Shown: positions 42,438 through 52,389, counted from the stretch's first letter. The stretch: 64,000 bases of DNA from Hymenobacter cellulosivorans (GCF_022919135.1 NZ_CP095049.1:1302001-1366000), one strand, 5' to 3'. Notes: a model not told the origin generated them from the letters alone. Numbers and translations are program-made.

Positions 42438-42549
42438 GAGTAGGGCAGTAGAGGTTATCTTAAATATACGCAGAAAGCCGTAGGCAGCGGTACGGGTAGG
42501 TCAGGCGGAGTTGCTATTTTCGGGCGGTCAATACCTCTATACCTTATTC

Positions 42550-43131
42550 ATGGCTGCTGTGCCTGCTTCCGGTCCCACGATGCTAACGGCCCTGCTCGCC
42601 CAGGTTCCGTACTTGCCAGCGGCTGAAGTAGCGGAGTTCGTGGCGCTCTGGAAACGGCCCGTGCAGCTCCGGCGCCACGACTTCCTGATTCAGGCCGGGC
42701 AGGTCGAGCACAATCTGTACTTCGTGGTGAGTGGTGTGCTGCGCATCTATTACCCAAGTCAGGCGGAGGAAATCTGCGTGGGGTTTGGCTACGCCAACAA
42801 CATGGTGTGCTCGTTTCCTTCATTCGTGGCCAATCAGCCTTCGGAGTACTGCTTGCAGGCCCTGAAAAAGTGCGAGCTGCTGGCCATTTCCCGCACCGAC
42901 TTCAGCGCCTTTGTGGAGCAGCACACGGCCTTTGCCCGGTTTTGGCGCCTGGAGCTGGAGCGGGTGCTGGTCGGGCGCATCGAGCGGGAAATAGATTTGT
43001 TGCTGCCCGAGCCCGAGCGGCGCCTGGAGCGGCTGCTGAAACGGAGTCCGCACATTTTTCAGCTGGTGCCCAAGAAGTACATTGCCTCCTACCTGCGCAT
43101 GACGCCCGAAACGCTGAGCCGCCTGCGCTAA
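42550..43131 (+). CDS. Crp/Fnr-family transcriptional regulator
   Basis: 193 aa. Residues about 20-115 form a cyclic-nucleotide-binding-like beta-roll (HDFLIQAGQVEHNLYFVVSGVLRIYY). There is no intact cAMP phosphate-binding cassette (GExAxxxR) that I can see. The C-terminus ends in the short HTH typical of Bacteroidota members (KKYIASYLRMTPETLSRLR). Such small Crp-like proteins are often near the DinB or oxidoreductase gene they control; here DinB follows 75 bases downstream. The ATG 42550 is preferred to an upstream TTG/ATG. Confidence 0.85.
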   Translation: MAAVPASGPTMLTALLAQVPYLPAAEVAEFVALWKRPVQLRRHDFLIQAGQVEHNLYFVVSGVLRIYYPSQAEEICVGFGYANNMVCSFPSFVANQPSEYCLQALKKCELLAISRTDFSAFVEQHTAFARFWRLELERVLVGRIEREIDLLLPEPERRLERLLKRSPHIFQLVPKKYIASYLRMTPETLSRLR

Positions 43132-43206
43132 CTCTTGATTCCAATCAAGGTTTGGCGGGGCGCCGAAGCCCACCTTTGTCAGCAGCAAACTCAAACGTCT
43201 ATCGTC

Positions 43207-43782
43207 ATGCTTTCTACCGCCTTTATTGCCCAGCTCGAAGCCCAGGTGCAGGAGCTTTCCGCTACCGCAGCCCAGCAGTTGCGCCCCTTATCCAGTCTTC
43301 AGCTCAATGCTAAGCCTACGCCTACGAGTTGGAGCGTGCTGGAGTGCCTGGAGCACCTGAACCGCTATAGTTGCTTCTACAATCCGGCGCTGGCCCGGGC
43401 CCTGCAAAGCGCGCCAGCAGCAGCGCCCCACCAAGTTGGCTTCAGCTGGCTCGGGCGCAAGTCGTACGACACGGTAAAGCCCGAAAACGTGAAGCCGCAA
43501 AAAACCATCAAGTACATGAACCCCGTCGGCAGCCAGCTCACGGGGGAGGTTGTCGAGGAGTTTTTGCAGCATCAGACCCAACTGCTCGAGCTGTTAGCTG
43601 CTGCTCGTACCGTTGAGCTGAACCGCAAAGCTGTCCGCGTCGAGTTTTTCAGGCTGCTCAAGCTGCGGCTTGGGGAGGCGCTGCAGTTTGTAGTAGCCCA
43701 CGAGCAGCGGCACGTGCAGCAGGCACTGCGGGCGGCCCAGGCCGCACAGCACCTGGCAGGGCCCGCGGTGCTGGTGGTCTAG
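43207..43782 (+). CDS. DinB-superfamily protein
   Basis: 191 aa. Four-helix DinB_2 fold: PTSWSVLECLEHLNRYSCFYNP supplies the first metal-ligand His in LEHLNRY, and LQFVVAHEQRHVQQALRA supplies the two C-terminal His positions, giving a possible three-His metal site. Family members include thiol transferases (bacillithiol or mycothiol S-transferases) and many uncharacterised proteins. It probably shares a transcript with the Crp-like gene upstream. Confidence 0.8.
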   Translation: MLSTAFIAQLEAQVQELSATAAQQLRPLSSLQLNAKPTPTSWSVLECLEHLNRYSCFYNPALARALQSAPAAAPHQVGFSWLGRKSYDTVKPENVKPQKTIKYMNPVGSQLTGEVVEEFLQHQTQLLELLAAARTVELNRKAVRVEFFRLLKLRLGEALQFVVAHEQRHVQQALRAAQAAQHLAGPAVLVV

Positions 43783-43830
43783 CCCGCGTCGTAGTCCATA
43801 CGCCGCACCCGGTTTTGCGTATGCCAAGCC

Positions 43831-44076
43831 ATGATGAAACAACGCGAAGTAACCACCCCCGATAATACCCAGTGGACCTGCGTGCAGGCCTACAGCGCCG
43901 TGAATAGTGATGCCGCCGACAAAGCCGCCACGCTCAGCGAAACCGATACCGGCGGCGTGCCCGTGGTGTGCACGCCCAGCGGCGGTGCTCAAACCGTGCG
44001 CCTAGAGCTCGAAAAAGACTGGCTGGACAACCTATCGGATAAAGAACTAGCCCAGGCCATTCAGGCTGCTCAATAA
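43831..44076 (+). CDS. Small protein of unknown function (81 aa)
   Basis: 81 aa, acidic, with two cysteines (TQWTCVQAYSAV and PVVCTPSGGAQ) and an amphipathic end (DWLDNLSDKELAQAIQAAQ). The start is ATGATG, so 43834 is equally possible. It sits 48 bases after the DinB gene in the same direction and ends before a strong terminator, which supports a real translated gene. No family recognised. Confidence 0.6.
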   Translation: MMKQREVTTPDNTQWTCVQAYSAVNSDAADKAATLSETDTGGVPVVCTPSGGAQTVRLELEKDWLDNLSDKELAQAIQAAQ

Positions 44077-44091
44077 GTGCCAGAAACCAAT

Positions 44092-44127
44092 AAAAAGGCC
44101 CGCTACAAATCTGGAGCGGGCCTTTTT
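44092..44127. terminator. Bidirectional terminator
   Basis: AAAAAGGCCCGCT (44092-44104) pairs with AGCGGGCCTTTTT (44115-44127), between the 81-aa gene and proS. Confidence 0.9.
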
Positions 44128-44153
44128 ATTGCTTGCAGAAGGGAAACCATCCC

Positions 44154-44183
44154 AAAATCCGTGCAATCCGTCGAATCCGTGGT
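44154..44183 (-). repeat. Post-stop repeat, copy 3 (proS)
   Basis: On the minus strand ACCACGGATTCGACGGAT begins at the base after the proS TAG and continues TGCACGGATTTT. It shows three ACGGATT units about 10-11 bases apart and matches 18 bases of the psd copy. Confidence 0.7.
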
Positions 44184-45659
44184 CTAGTAGGCGCGGGCGA
44201 AGTACACGCGGCGCGGGCTGGGCTTGCCGGTCAGGATGCAGGTGCCTTCTTCGTCGGGCTCGTTCAGGGCAATGCACCGGATAGTTGCCTTGGTTTCCTC
44301 CTTAATACGCTCCTCGGTTTCGGAAGTGCCGTCCCAGTGAGCCACCACAAAGCCGCCTTCGCCCTCCAGGGCCTGCTTAAACTCCTCGTAGGTGTCTACG
44401 CGGGTAGTATGGGTTTCGCGGAAAGTCAGAGCGCGCTGATAAATGTTTTTCTGGATGTCGGTCAGCAGCTGGTCTACGCTGTTCACGATATCGGCCAGCG
44501 GCAGGTTCATCTTCTCCTTGGTGTCGCGGCGGGCCACTTCCACGGTGCCATTGTCCAGGTCGCGCATGCCCACGGCAATCCGTACTGGTACGCCTTTCAG
44601 CTCCCACTCGGCAAATTTGAAGCCTGGCCGTTCCGTGTCCCGGTCGTCAAACTTCACGCTGATGCCCCGCTCGGCCAGGCCCAGCTGCATAGGCCGGATC
44701 CGCTCGGTCAGCTCTTCCAACTGGCCGGTCTTGTAAATCGGCACAATAACCACCTGAATCGGGGCCAGCTTGGGCGGCAGCACCAGGCCTTCGTCGTCGG
44801 AGTGGCTCATGATGAGGGCGCCCATCAGACGGGTGCTTACGCCCCAAGAGGTGCCCCACACGTGCTCCAGCTGACCTTCCTTGTTGGTAAACTGCACATC
44901 AAACGCCTTGGCGAAGTTCTGCCCCAGGAAGTGCGAGGTACCAGCTTGCAATGCCTTACCGTCCTGCATCAAGCCTTCGATGCAGTACGTATCGAGGGCG
45001 CCGGCAAACCGTTCGTTCTCCGTTTTCACGCCTTTCACGACGGGCAGGGCCATCCATTCTTCGGCAAACTGAGCGTATACCTCCAGCATCTGCCGGGTTT
45101 CGGCCACGGCCTCCTCGGCGGTGGCGTGAGCCGTGTGGCCTTCTTGCCACAGGAACTCGGCCGTGCGCAAAAACAGGCGGGTCCGCATTTCCCAGCGCAC
45201 TACGTTGGCCCACTGGTTAATGAGTAGAGGCAGGTCGCGGTAGCTCTGAATCCAGTTTTTGTAAGTACTCCAGATGATGGCCTCCGAGGTGGGACGCACG
45301 ATGAGCTCTTCTTCCAGCTTGGCATTAGGGTCTACGCGGAGCTTGCCGGGCTTGTCGGGGTCGTTCTGCAGACGGTAGTGCGTTACCACGGCGCATTCCT
45401 TGGCAAATCCTTCGGCGTTTTTCTCCTCGGCCTCAAACAGGCTTTTAGGTACGAACAGCGGGAAATAGGCGTTCTGGTGGCCTGTGCGCTTGAACATATC
45501 GTCGAGCTGGCGCTGCATCTTTTCCCAGATGGCGTAGCCATAGGGTTTGATGACCATACAGCCGCGTACGGCCGAGTTCTCAGCCAGGCCGGCACGCTTC
45601 ACCAACTCATTGTACCACAGTGAATAATCTTCACTACGCTTTGGCAAACTTTTACTCAT
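44184..45659 (-). CDS. proS: Proline--tRNA ligase (type 3, short ProS)
   Basis: 491 aa class II synthetase charging tRNA-Pro. It lacks the bacterial editing insertion and ends in the Tyr (YFARAY) typical of archaeal/eukaryal-like ProS, as in many Bacteroidota. [59 protein letters not shown] and [19 protein letters not shown] cover motifs 1-3; [22 protein letters not shown] lies near the C-terminus. The ATG 45659 fits family N-termini; the frame stays open upstream. Convergent with the 81-aa gene. Confidence 0.95.
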   Translation of the reverse strand: MSKSLPKRSEDYSLWYNELVKRAGLAENSAVRGCMVIKPYGYAIWEKMQRQLDDMFKRTGHQNAYFPLFVPKSLFEAEEKNAEGFAKECAVVTHYRLQNDPDKPGKLRVDPNAKLEEELIVRPTSEAIIWSTYKNWIQSYRDLPLLINQWANVVRWEMRTRLFLRTAEFLWQEGHTAHATAEEAVAETRQMLEVYAQFAEEWMALPVVKGVKTENERFAGALDTYCIEGLMQDGKALQAGTSHFLGQNFAKAFDVQFTNKEGQLEHVWGTSWGVSTRLMGALIMSHSDDEGLVLPPKLAPIQVVIVPIYKTGQLEELTERIRPMQLGLAERGISVKFDDRDTERPGFKFAEWELKGVPVRIAVGMRDLDNGTVEVARRDTKEKMNLPLADIVNSVDQLLTDIQKNIYQRALTFRETHTTRVDTYEEFKQALEGEGGFVVAHWDGTSETEERIKEETKATIRCIALNEPDEEGTCILTGKPSPRRVYFARAY

Positions 45660-45854
45660 ATTCGAGGTATCTTTGGGTAAGCGAAATAGTTCCCAAATCT
45701 GGTATAAGATTTGTCCTAGGAAAAGGGCACCGTTTCGGCGCCAAATTACGTTATTAAACTGGAGCTCACCTCGCCAGTTCTTATAAGTCAGGCAACCAAT
45801 TTGAGGTTTCTCTACTCTGTTCCTTGCAAGGTCCACTTTTCAGCGTCAGCAGCC

Positions 45855-47255
45855 ATGAAATCAATCCTTAACACTGTTTTGCCCGCCATGGCCCTGCTCA
45901 CGCTGGGTGGCTGCGCAAGCACCTCAGCTCTTACCTCTACGGAGAGCGACGGGGTTTATTATTCCTCTAAGGACCGCACCACTTATAACGAGCCTGCGCG
46001 CTCGACGGCTGCGGTACAAAATGATGCCTCCGAGGGTAGCTCGACTACCGATGCAGAAACCAATCCGGACTATGCCAGCTCTGGTAGCTCGTCGTCATCA
46101 TCAAGAAGCGGCGGCTCGGAGTATTACGACGAAGATTACGGCTACTCAGCCCGCATCCGGCGCTTTCACCAGCCTGGGTACCGTAGCTTTAACTACGGCT
46201 ACTACGACCCCTTCTACGCTGACCCCTTCTGGTACGGCGGTAGTGCCTTCTCGTATTACGGTGGCGGTTACTCGCCCTACGGCTGGGGTCCTGGCTATTA
46301 CGGCTCGTATTACGACCCCTTCTACGGTCCTTATGGTTACGGCAACACGGCTGTAATCATCAATATCGGCTTTGGCCGCCCGTACTATAACCCCTGGGGA
46401 TATGGCTACGGTTACGGGTATGGCTACGGTGGATATGGTCGTGGCTACTATGATGGCTACCGTAATGGTCTGTACAGCGGCTACGGCAGCTACTACGGCG
46501 GGACAGTTGGCTCCAGCCGTAGCGTCCGGTACGCACCCCGCACCGGCCGCAGCCTGGAGGCTACCACTGATGGCCGCGCTTCGACGGGCACCAATCCCGG
46601 CCGGGGCCGGACTCGCGAAGGCGGGGTTGCTAATACCGAGGGCGGCGTAAACACGACCGGTAATGCTGCCGGGAACGGTCGTTCCCGCGAACGGAGCACA
46701 GACAACCCAACGGGTGGAATTTCTACCTCTTCTGGCATTCGGGCTGAAGAGGTAAATACGGGCCGTACGCGCACAGGCAGCGAACAAGTGCAGCGCAGAA
46801 GCAATACGGCCGTCTTCACCGACGAAACCGGGACTCAGGTTGAAACACGTGACCGGGGAAGCGTGGACCAGACCCGTACCACCGAGAGTGGTGGCCGTCG
46901 CTGGCGGGTAGTAGAAAACACGGGTAGTTCCAACGGGCAGCAGGCCACCACAACTCCTGCTTACCCAAACTACTCGGAGCAGCGTCGGAGCCGTTCGCGT
47001 GAAGCGTATGGCAGTGAGCAGCCCACTCGCCAAGATAACACCGGTGGCCAAGCCGCTGAGCAGCCCGCCCGTCGGCAGCGTTCCTATGAAAGCCCGCAGC
47101 AGCCTACTCGCACGTACGAGGCACCGCAGCGGTCTTATGAAGCTCCCCAACGCTCGTATTCTGAGCCTTCGCGCAGTTCTTCCCCCTCAATGGGTGGTGG
47201 TAGCAGTGGCGGAGGAGGAGGCCGAAGCAGCGGCGGTGGCCGTGGCCGCGAATAA
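45855..47255 (+). CDS. Gly/Tyr-rich low-complexity lipoprotein
   Basis: 466 aa. Lipobox TLGGC gives lipidated Cys20. An acidic Ser run (about 70-95) is followed by a strongly Gly/Tyr/Pro-rich region (about 105-215, repeats such as YGYGYGYGYGGYGRGYYDGY). The C-terminal half is Arg/Ser/Gln/Thr-rich with short repeats (RSYEAPQ twice or more) and ends in a Gly/Ser/Arg run. The composition suggests an intrinsically disordered surface or periplasmic protein with aromatic stickers. The first ATG at 45855 is chosen because it gives the lipoprotein signal. An OmpP1 gene follows 62 bases later. Confidence 0.75.
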   Translation: MKSILNTVLPAMALLTLGGCASTSALTSTESDGVYYSSKDRTTYNEPARSTAAVQNDASEGSSTTDAETNPDYASSGSSSSSSRSGGSEYYDEDYGYSARIRRFHQPGYRSFNYGYYDPFYADPFWYGGSAFSYYGGGYSPYGWGPGYYGSYYDPFYGPYGYGNTAVIINIGFGRPYYNPWGYGYGYGYGYGGYGRGYYDGYRNGLYSGYGSYYGGTVGSSRSVRYAPRTGRSLEATTDGRASTGTNPGRGRTREGGVANTEGGVNTTGNAAGNGRSRERSTDNPTGGISTSSGIRAEEVNTGRTRTGSEQVQRRSNTAVFTDETGTQVETRDRGSVDQTRTTESGGRRWRVVENTGSSNGQQATTTPAYPNYSEQRRSRSREAYGSEQPTRQDNTGGQAAEQPARRQRSYESPQQPTRTYEAPQRSYEAPQRSYSEPSRSSSPSMGGGSSGGGGGRSSGGGRGRE

Positions 47256-47317
47256 ATTAGCTAATAGGAAATCTTATCGTGGCCGGCCGCTGGTCGGCCA
47301 CCTTCCTTTCTACTCTC

Positions 47318-48811
47318 ATGAAAAACCTGAAATACTTACTTGCTGTGGCCTTTGCCGGCCAGGCTAGCTACGGCTTTGCCCAATACCAAGTGGATGCGCT
47401 GCGGTTTTCTCAGACCCAGCTCGGGGGCACGGCCCGTTCCCTCGGTGTGGGGGGCGCTAACGTAGCAGTAGGAGCCGATCTGAACAGTTTGTCTATTAAC
47501 CCGGCCGGCCTGGGCATGTATCAGCGCTCCGAGTTCAGCTTCTCGCCCGGCCTGGGCTTGGGTAACACCGAGGCCACCGCTTTCGGCACCACTACCACTG
47601 ATTCTCGCAACAGCCTTCATTTGGGTAGCTTGGGAGCTGCTTTCGTTAGCCGGCGCCCGGATAGCGACGAGAATCCTTGGCGGAGCGGAACGTTTGCCGT
47701 AGGCTTGACCCGCATCAACGACTTTAACCAGAGCTTCCGCTACCGCGGCAACCCGTCTCGGGAGCAGGACATCTTCCAGCGCCTGAGCACCGACCGGAAG
47801 CAGGATCTGGATGATTTGGCGTATAACAACTACCTCACCGAAGAAGACGCGGACGGTATTTACGTGCCGCGTGACTACAGCCTCTCGCGCGGCAACCTGA
47901 CCCAGGAAGAAACGGTGCTGACGACTGGCTCCCAGACTCAGTTTGATTTTGGCTACGGCGCCAGCTATAAGGACCGACTTTATATTGGAGGCGCCATCGG
48001 AATAGTAGGCACCCGTTTCAACTCGACCAGTACGCTGAAGGCCACAGACCCTGCTTCCGATCCGGCCGGCACGGAGGGTGCTTCGTTCGGTTCTCTGACG
48101 TATCGCGAATCGTTGGAAACCCGCGGGACGGGTATCAACGCCCGGATTGGGGCCATTTACCGGGTTAGTGACGCACTGCGCGTTGGGGCTGCCATTCAGA
48201 CGCCGACGTATATGGCATTGTCGGAAACCTATGGCGCAACTATGGATGTGACGTATGATCAGCCTATCGAAGTCAAAGGCAAAACCATTAGCTCCAGCAC
48301 TTCGGCTACCGACCCAAGTGCTTTTGACTACGCCCTGACGACGCCCTTTAAGGCCTCCGGTGGGGTAGCGGCTGTTATCGGTAAGCACGGCTTTATTAGC
48401 GGGGATGTGGAATATGTAAACTACAGCAGCGCCCGGCTCAGCAACGACAACAGTGACCCGACCGTCAACAACAACTTTGACTTCGGGCCTACCAACGATG
48501 AAGTGCGCCAGCTCTACCAATCGACGGTGAACGTGCGCGTCGGTGGGGAGCTGCGGGCGGATATCTTCCGCCTGCGGGCTGGATATGCCCGCTACGGCGA
48601 CCCATATAAGGCCAACGAATTTGACCGGACGCAGAACTCATTCACCTTGGGAGCCGGTATGCGCCAAAACAACTTCTTCCTGGATGTAGCCGGGGTGTAC
48701 AGCACCAATAAGCGCTTTTACAGCCCTTATGCCCTGCAAACCAACACGCCCGTGGTAGCAGTAGATGGCAACCGTTACACTACGACCGTCACGGCGGGCT
48801 GGACTTTCTAA
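47318..48811 (+). CDS. OmpP1/FadL-family outer-membrane transporter-like protein
   Basis: 497 aa. Signal peptide about 1-21 (YLLAVAFAGQASYGFAQ). The mature N-terminus QVDALRFSQTQLGGTARSLG, GGANVAVGADLNSLSINPAGLGMYQRSEFS contains the Bacteroidota FadL/PorV-like NPAGL motif. Long beta-barrel strands follow, ending YTTTVTAGWTF with the aromatic last residue expected for BAM recognition. FadL proteins move hydrophobic compounds through the outer membrane; the substrate here is unknown. Confidence 0.85.
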   Translation: MKNLKYLLAVAFAGQASYGFAQYQVDALRFSQTQLGGTARSLGVGGANVAVGADLNSLSINPAGLGMYQRSEFSFSPGLGLGNTEATAFGTTTTDSRNSLHLGSLGAAFVSRRPDSDENPWRSGTFAVGLTRINDFNQSFRYRGNPSREQDIFQRLSTDRKQDLDDLAYNNYLTEEDADGIYVPRDYSLSRGNLTQEETVLTTGSQTQFDFGYGASYKDRLYIGGAIGIVGTRFNSTSTLKATDPASDPAGTEGASFGSLTYRESLETRGTGINARIGAIYRVSDALRVGAAIQTPTYMALSETYGATMDVTYDQPIEVKGKTISSSTSATDPSAFDYALTTPFKASGGVAAVIGKHGFISGDVEYVNYSSARLSNDNSDPTVNNNFDFGPTNDEVRQLYQSTVNVRVGGELRADIFRLRAGYARYGDPYKANEFDRTQNSFTLGAGMRQNNFFLDVAGVYSTNKRFYSPYALQTNTPVVAVDGNRYTTTVTAGWTF

Positions 48812-48827
48812 CGGTATTTCTTCGCAT

Positions 48828-48865
48828 AAAAAAGGCGCCCTGATCTAGATCAGGGCGCCTTTTTT
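48828..48865. terminator. Perfectly palindromic bidirectional terminator
   Basis: A 38-bp perfect palindrome: AAAAAAGGCGCCCTGATCT (48828-48846) and its exact complement to 48865. It separates the convergent OmpP1 and lipoprotein genes. Confidence 0.9.
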
Positions 48866-48882
48866 ATGCCGTTACTCAACCT

Positions 48883-49827
48883 CTACTTCGCAATGCGGAC
48901 CTGCAGGTTCAAAGTCGGAGTGGGCGTTGGGCGGACTTCGGTAACAGTCAGCAGACCATATTTCCCGTCGGCGGTGAGAAAGGCAAATAGATTATCCTTG
49001 GTCAGAGCGCCGGTATTGGTTATAGGCACGCCCCGGTTGTAGATGCTGGTGAAGCTTTGGGCCGTGATGGATGTAGCAAAGCTGCCCCGGTCGGGTTCAG
49101 CTACCCGGCGCAGGAGCGTGACGCGCCGCGTGGGCCACAACGTGGTATCACGCTGTACTGCTTTGTCCTTGAGCGTCGCTAGGCTGGGCTTGCCATCAGC
49201 AGTAGGCACGTATATCAAGTCGACGAGTTGCTGGGCTTGCTGGTTTGTGCGCACAGTAAAGCCTGGCAAAGGCAGACCCGACGACAACGCCAAAAAACTG
49301 CGGCTGGTGGTATTGCGCCGCTCCTGCAGCCGTACCGTATAGCGGTGATAGTCCAACAGAGAATCGTTGTTGCGCAACGTAAGTCGAAAGCTGCGGCTGG
49401 AACTAAGCTGCTTCGTGTCGAAAACTTCGAACTTCCACTGCTCATTGCCCGATGTGGTGCGGGTATTGAACGTGAACTGGTAGGCCAGAGCATTTTGCTC
49501 GGTCAGAGTTGAATCGAGGTAAACCAGCTCAGGCTCGGCGAAATTGTTGGGATTATAGCCCGAGGCCGGGTAAACAATTGGGTTTTTGCGGGGCGAGTAC
49601 GCTACTGTAATGAGGAGGCGCTTTAGCTTGATATCGCCTTTGGTTTCGGCGTATAGCTTGCTGGTAAGCGTGTCGCCGGGAGTGGTGGACGCCCGACTGG
49701 CGCTGATGTAGCGGGTACTGCCTACAAAGTTGATGTAGGGATTGGGGCTGCTGGTCGTGTCCGGGGCGCAGGCGCTGGCCAGCAGACCAGCTGCAACCGA
49801 AGCAAAAAGGGAGAAGCGGTGACGCAT
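48883..49827 (-). CDS. Lipoprotein, unknown function
   Basis: 314 aa. The ATG 49827 opens a lipoprotein signal (LFASVAAGLLASAC), lipidated Cys20. The mature part begins APDTTSSPNPYINFVGSTRYISAS and has beta-sandwich character (GDTLTSKLYAETKGDIKLKRLLITVAYS, WKFEVFDTKQLSSSRSFRLTLRN). The C-terminal half (LVDLIYVPTADGKPSLATLKD) resembles a second domain. No catalytic motif. Probably faces the periplasm or cell surface. Confidence 0.7.
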   Translation of the reverse strand: MRHRFSLFASVAAGLLASACAPDTTSSPNPYINFVGSTRYISASRASTTPGDTLTSKLYAETKGDIKLKRLLITVAYSPRKNPIVYPASGYNPNNFAEPELVYLDSTLTEQNALAYQFTFNTRTTSGNEQWKFEVFDTKQLSSSRSFRLTLRNNDSLLDYHRYTVRLQERRNTTSRSFLALSSGLPLPGFTVRTNQQAQQLVDLIYVPTADGKPSLATLKDKAVQRDTTLWPTRRVTLLRRVAEPDRGSFATSITAQSFTSIYNRGVPITNTGALTKDNLFAFLTADGKYGLLTVTEVRPTPTPTLNLQVRIAK

Positions 49828-50071
49828 AGAGCGCAAAGGTCGGAAGTGAACGGCTAAGTTGGCCGGAGAAGCCCGGCAAAGAAACCAGTTTCCTACTAAC
49901 GCGCCGGGCTCCTGATTCATGCCCGGCCACCAAAAAGAATTGGGCTGGGCTAGTGCCGAGTATTTTCTGGACTAGGCGGCGCAACCCCGGCCGGGCAACG
50001 TCGACTTTAGAGCCGTCTTTTCGTGCGTAACTTGCCGGACATCCATTCGGCCGTTCACTTTATTTGCTTCT

Positions 50072-52294
50072 ATGAATTTTCGCTTTCTCGGGCTGGCCTT
50101 CTTTCTCTCGGCCGTTAGCCCTGTAGTGTTGCCCGCTTCGGCTCCGATGGCCGTGGCTCAGCAAAAACAGAATATCACCCTCGAAGATATCTGGGCCAAA
50201 GGCACTTTCCAGGCTCGCTCGGTGCCGGGTTTCAACTGGATGCGGGACGGCCGCTACTACTCCTCGCTCGACAACGGCGACCTGGTGCAGCACGACGTGA
50301 CGACCGGCAAAGCCGTACAAACGCTCGTGGCTGGCCAAGACCTCAAGCTGGCCGGCAGCACCCAGCCCTTGCCCGTAGAAGGCTACTCGTTTAACTCCGA
50401 CGAAAAGAAAATCCTGTTCTGGACGGCCGAGGAGCCCATTTACCGCCGCAGTTCCCGGGCCACTTACTTTGTGTACGACCGGGCCAGCAAGCAACTAGTG
50501 CCCCTGAGCGCCGGCGGCAAGCAGAGCTACGCCACCTTCTCGCCCGACGGCAAGCGCGTGGCTTTCGTGCGCGACAACAACCTGTTTGTGACCGACCTAG
50601 CCACGATGCAGGAAAAAGCCGTGACCACCGACGGCGTGCAAAACAAGATCATCAACGGCTCGACGGACTGGGTGTACGAGGAGGAATTCGAGTTTGCCCA
50701 GGCCTTTTTCTGGTCGCCCGACTCGCGGCAGCTGGCTTTCTACACCTTCGACGAAAGCCAGGTGCCCGAGTACAACATGCAGGTGTGGGGCGAGCTATAC
50801 CCGCAGGACTACCGCTACAAGTATCCCAAGGCCGGCGAGAAAAACTCGGTGGTGAGCATTTCGGTGCACGACGTGGCGGCCGGCCGCACAACCAAGATGG
50901 ATGTAGGCCCGGAAACCAACCAGTACATTCCGCGCATCATCTGGACCGAAACGCCCAACCTGCTCAGCATCCGGCGCCTGAACCGGTTGCAGAACAAGCT
51001 CGAAATCCTGCACGCCGACGCTGGCAGCGGTAAAACCCAGGTAATCCTGACTGACGAGGACAAGGCGTACGTGGAAGTCAACGACGACTTGCGCTACCTC
51101 GCCGATGGCAAGCAGTTCCTATTTAGCAGCGAAAAGGACGGCTACCGTCACCTTTACCTGTATGATATGAAGGGCAAGCTGGTGCGGCAACTCACTAAAG
51201 GCAACTGGGAAATCACCAGCATCGACGGCTTCGACGAGGACAAGGGCATCGTGTACTACTCCAGCACCGAGGCCTCGCCCTTGCAGCGGCAACTCTACCG
51301 CATCAACCTGAAGGGCAGCGGCAAAACCCGCCTGAGCGAGGTAGCCCACGGCAACAATACCGTCAACATCAGCCCCGACTGCAAGTATTACCTCAACTAC
51401 TTCTCAGCCGCCGGCGAACCGACCACGGTGAGCCTGCGCAACGGCAAGGACGGTAAGCTGGTGAAGGTATTGGAAGACAACGCCAAGCTGCGCCAGACCC
51501 TGAGCCAGTACAACCTGGGCAAGCTCGAATTTATCAGCTTCAAAACCTCGGAAGGCGTGACGCTCAACGGCTCGATGCTGAAGCCCAGTAACTTCGACGC
51601 TACCAAGAAATACCCGGTGCTGATGTACGTATACGGCGGCCCCGGCTCCCAGACCGTGAAAGACGATGTGGGCGGCGGCATTGCCCTGACCAACTACCTT
51701 TGGCACCAGCTGCTGGCCGAGCAGGGCTACATCATCGTGTCGGTGGACAACCGCGGCACGGGTGCCCGGGGCGCTGAGTTTAAGAAGAGCACCTACGCCA
51801 ACCTGGGCAAGCTCGAAACCATCGACCAGGGCGAAAGTGCCAAGTACCTGGGCACGTTGCCTTACGTAGATAAGTCGCGCATCGGTATCTGGGGCTGGAG
51901 CTTTGGAGGCTACATGACGGCCCTGGCCATGACTAAAAATGCAGACTTGTTTAAGATGGCTATTTCGGTGGCTCCCGTTACCAACTGGCGCTACTACGAC
52001 TCGGTCTACACCGAGCGGTTCCTGAAAACGCCCCAGGAAAACCCCGGTGGCTACGACGACAACTCGCCCGTGCAGTTTGCTCAGCAGCTCAAGGGCAAGT
52101 ACCTGCTCGTGCATGGCACCGGCGACGACAACGTGCACTTCCAGAACTCGACGGCCTGGGTCGACGCCATGGTAAAAGCCAACAAGGATTTCCAGTCGTT
52201 ATACTATCCCAACCGTAACCACGGTATTTATGGAGGCAACACCCGGCTCCATTTATATCGTCAAATGACTGATTTCGTGCTGAAAAACCTGTAA
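50072..52294 (+). CDS. Dipeptidyl peptidase IV (S9B family)
   Basis: 740 aa secreted serine peptidase removing X-Pro dipeptides. Signal peptide about 1-29. An N-terminal eight-bladed propeller (about 50-490) includes the S9B double-Glu motif DWVYEEEFEFAQAFFWSPD that binds the substrate N-terminus. The C-terminal alpha/beta hydrolase domain carries Ser610 in GWSFGGYMTAL, Asp in HGTGDDNVHFQ (about 685) and His in YPNRNHGIYGG (about 717). The catalytic set is complete. Length is standard. It stands alone; the upstream 244 bases hold no recognised feature. Confidence 0.93.
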   Translation: MNFRFLGLAFFLSAVSPVVLPASAPMAVAQQKQNITLEDIWAKGTFQARSVPGFNWMRDGRYYSSLDNGDLVQHDVTTGKAVQTLVAGQDLKLAGSTQPLPVEGYSFNSDEKKILFWTAEEPIYRRSSRATYFVYDRASKQLVPLSAGGKQSYATFSPDGKRVAFVRDNNLFVTDLATMQEKAVTTDGVQNKIINGSTDWVYEEEFEFAQAFFWSPDSRQLAFYTFDESQVPEYNMQVWGELYPQDYRYKYPKAGEKNSVVSISVHDVAAGRTTKMDVGPETNQYIPRIIWTETPNLLSIRRLNRLQNKLEILHADAGSGKTQVILTDEDKAYVEVNDDLRYLADGKQFLFSSEKDGYRHLYLYDMKGKLVRQLTKGNWEITSIDGFDEDKGIVYYSSTEASPLQRQLYRINLKGSGKTRLSEVAHGNNTVNISPDCKYYLNYFSAAGEPTTVSLRNGKDGKLVKVLEDNAKLRQTLSQYNLGKLEFISFKTSEGVTLNGSMLKPSNFDATKKYPVLMYVYGGPGSQTVKDDVGGGIALTNYLWHQLLAEQGYIIVSVDNRGTGARGAEFKKSTYANLGKLETIDQGESAKYLGTLPYVDKSRIGIWGWSFGGYMTALAMTKNADLFKMAISVAPVTNWRYYDSVYTERFLKTPQENPGGYDDNSPVQFAQQLKGKYLLVHGTGDDNVHFQNSTAWVDAMVKANKDFQSLYYPNRNHGIYGGNTRLHLYRQMTDFVLKNL

Positions 52295-52389
52295 CTAGCC
52301 GGTGCTACGCACCGCTAACTCAGTCTTCGTACAAGAAAATGCTGCTAGGCGGCGTTTCCTTCGGATAGTTTTCGCGTAGAACGACCTTT

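Noticed and set aside
46146..47150. 334-codon open frame on the minus strand
   Set aside because: Antisense to the Gly/Tyr-rich lipoprotein; open only because of the repetitive composition.
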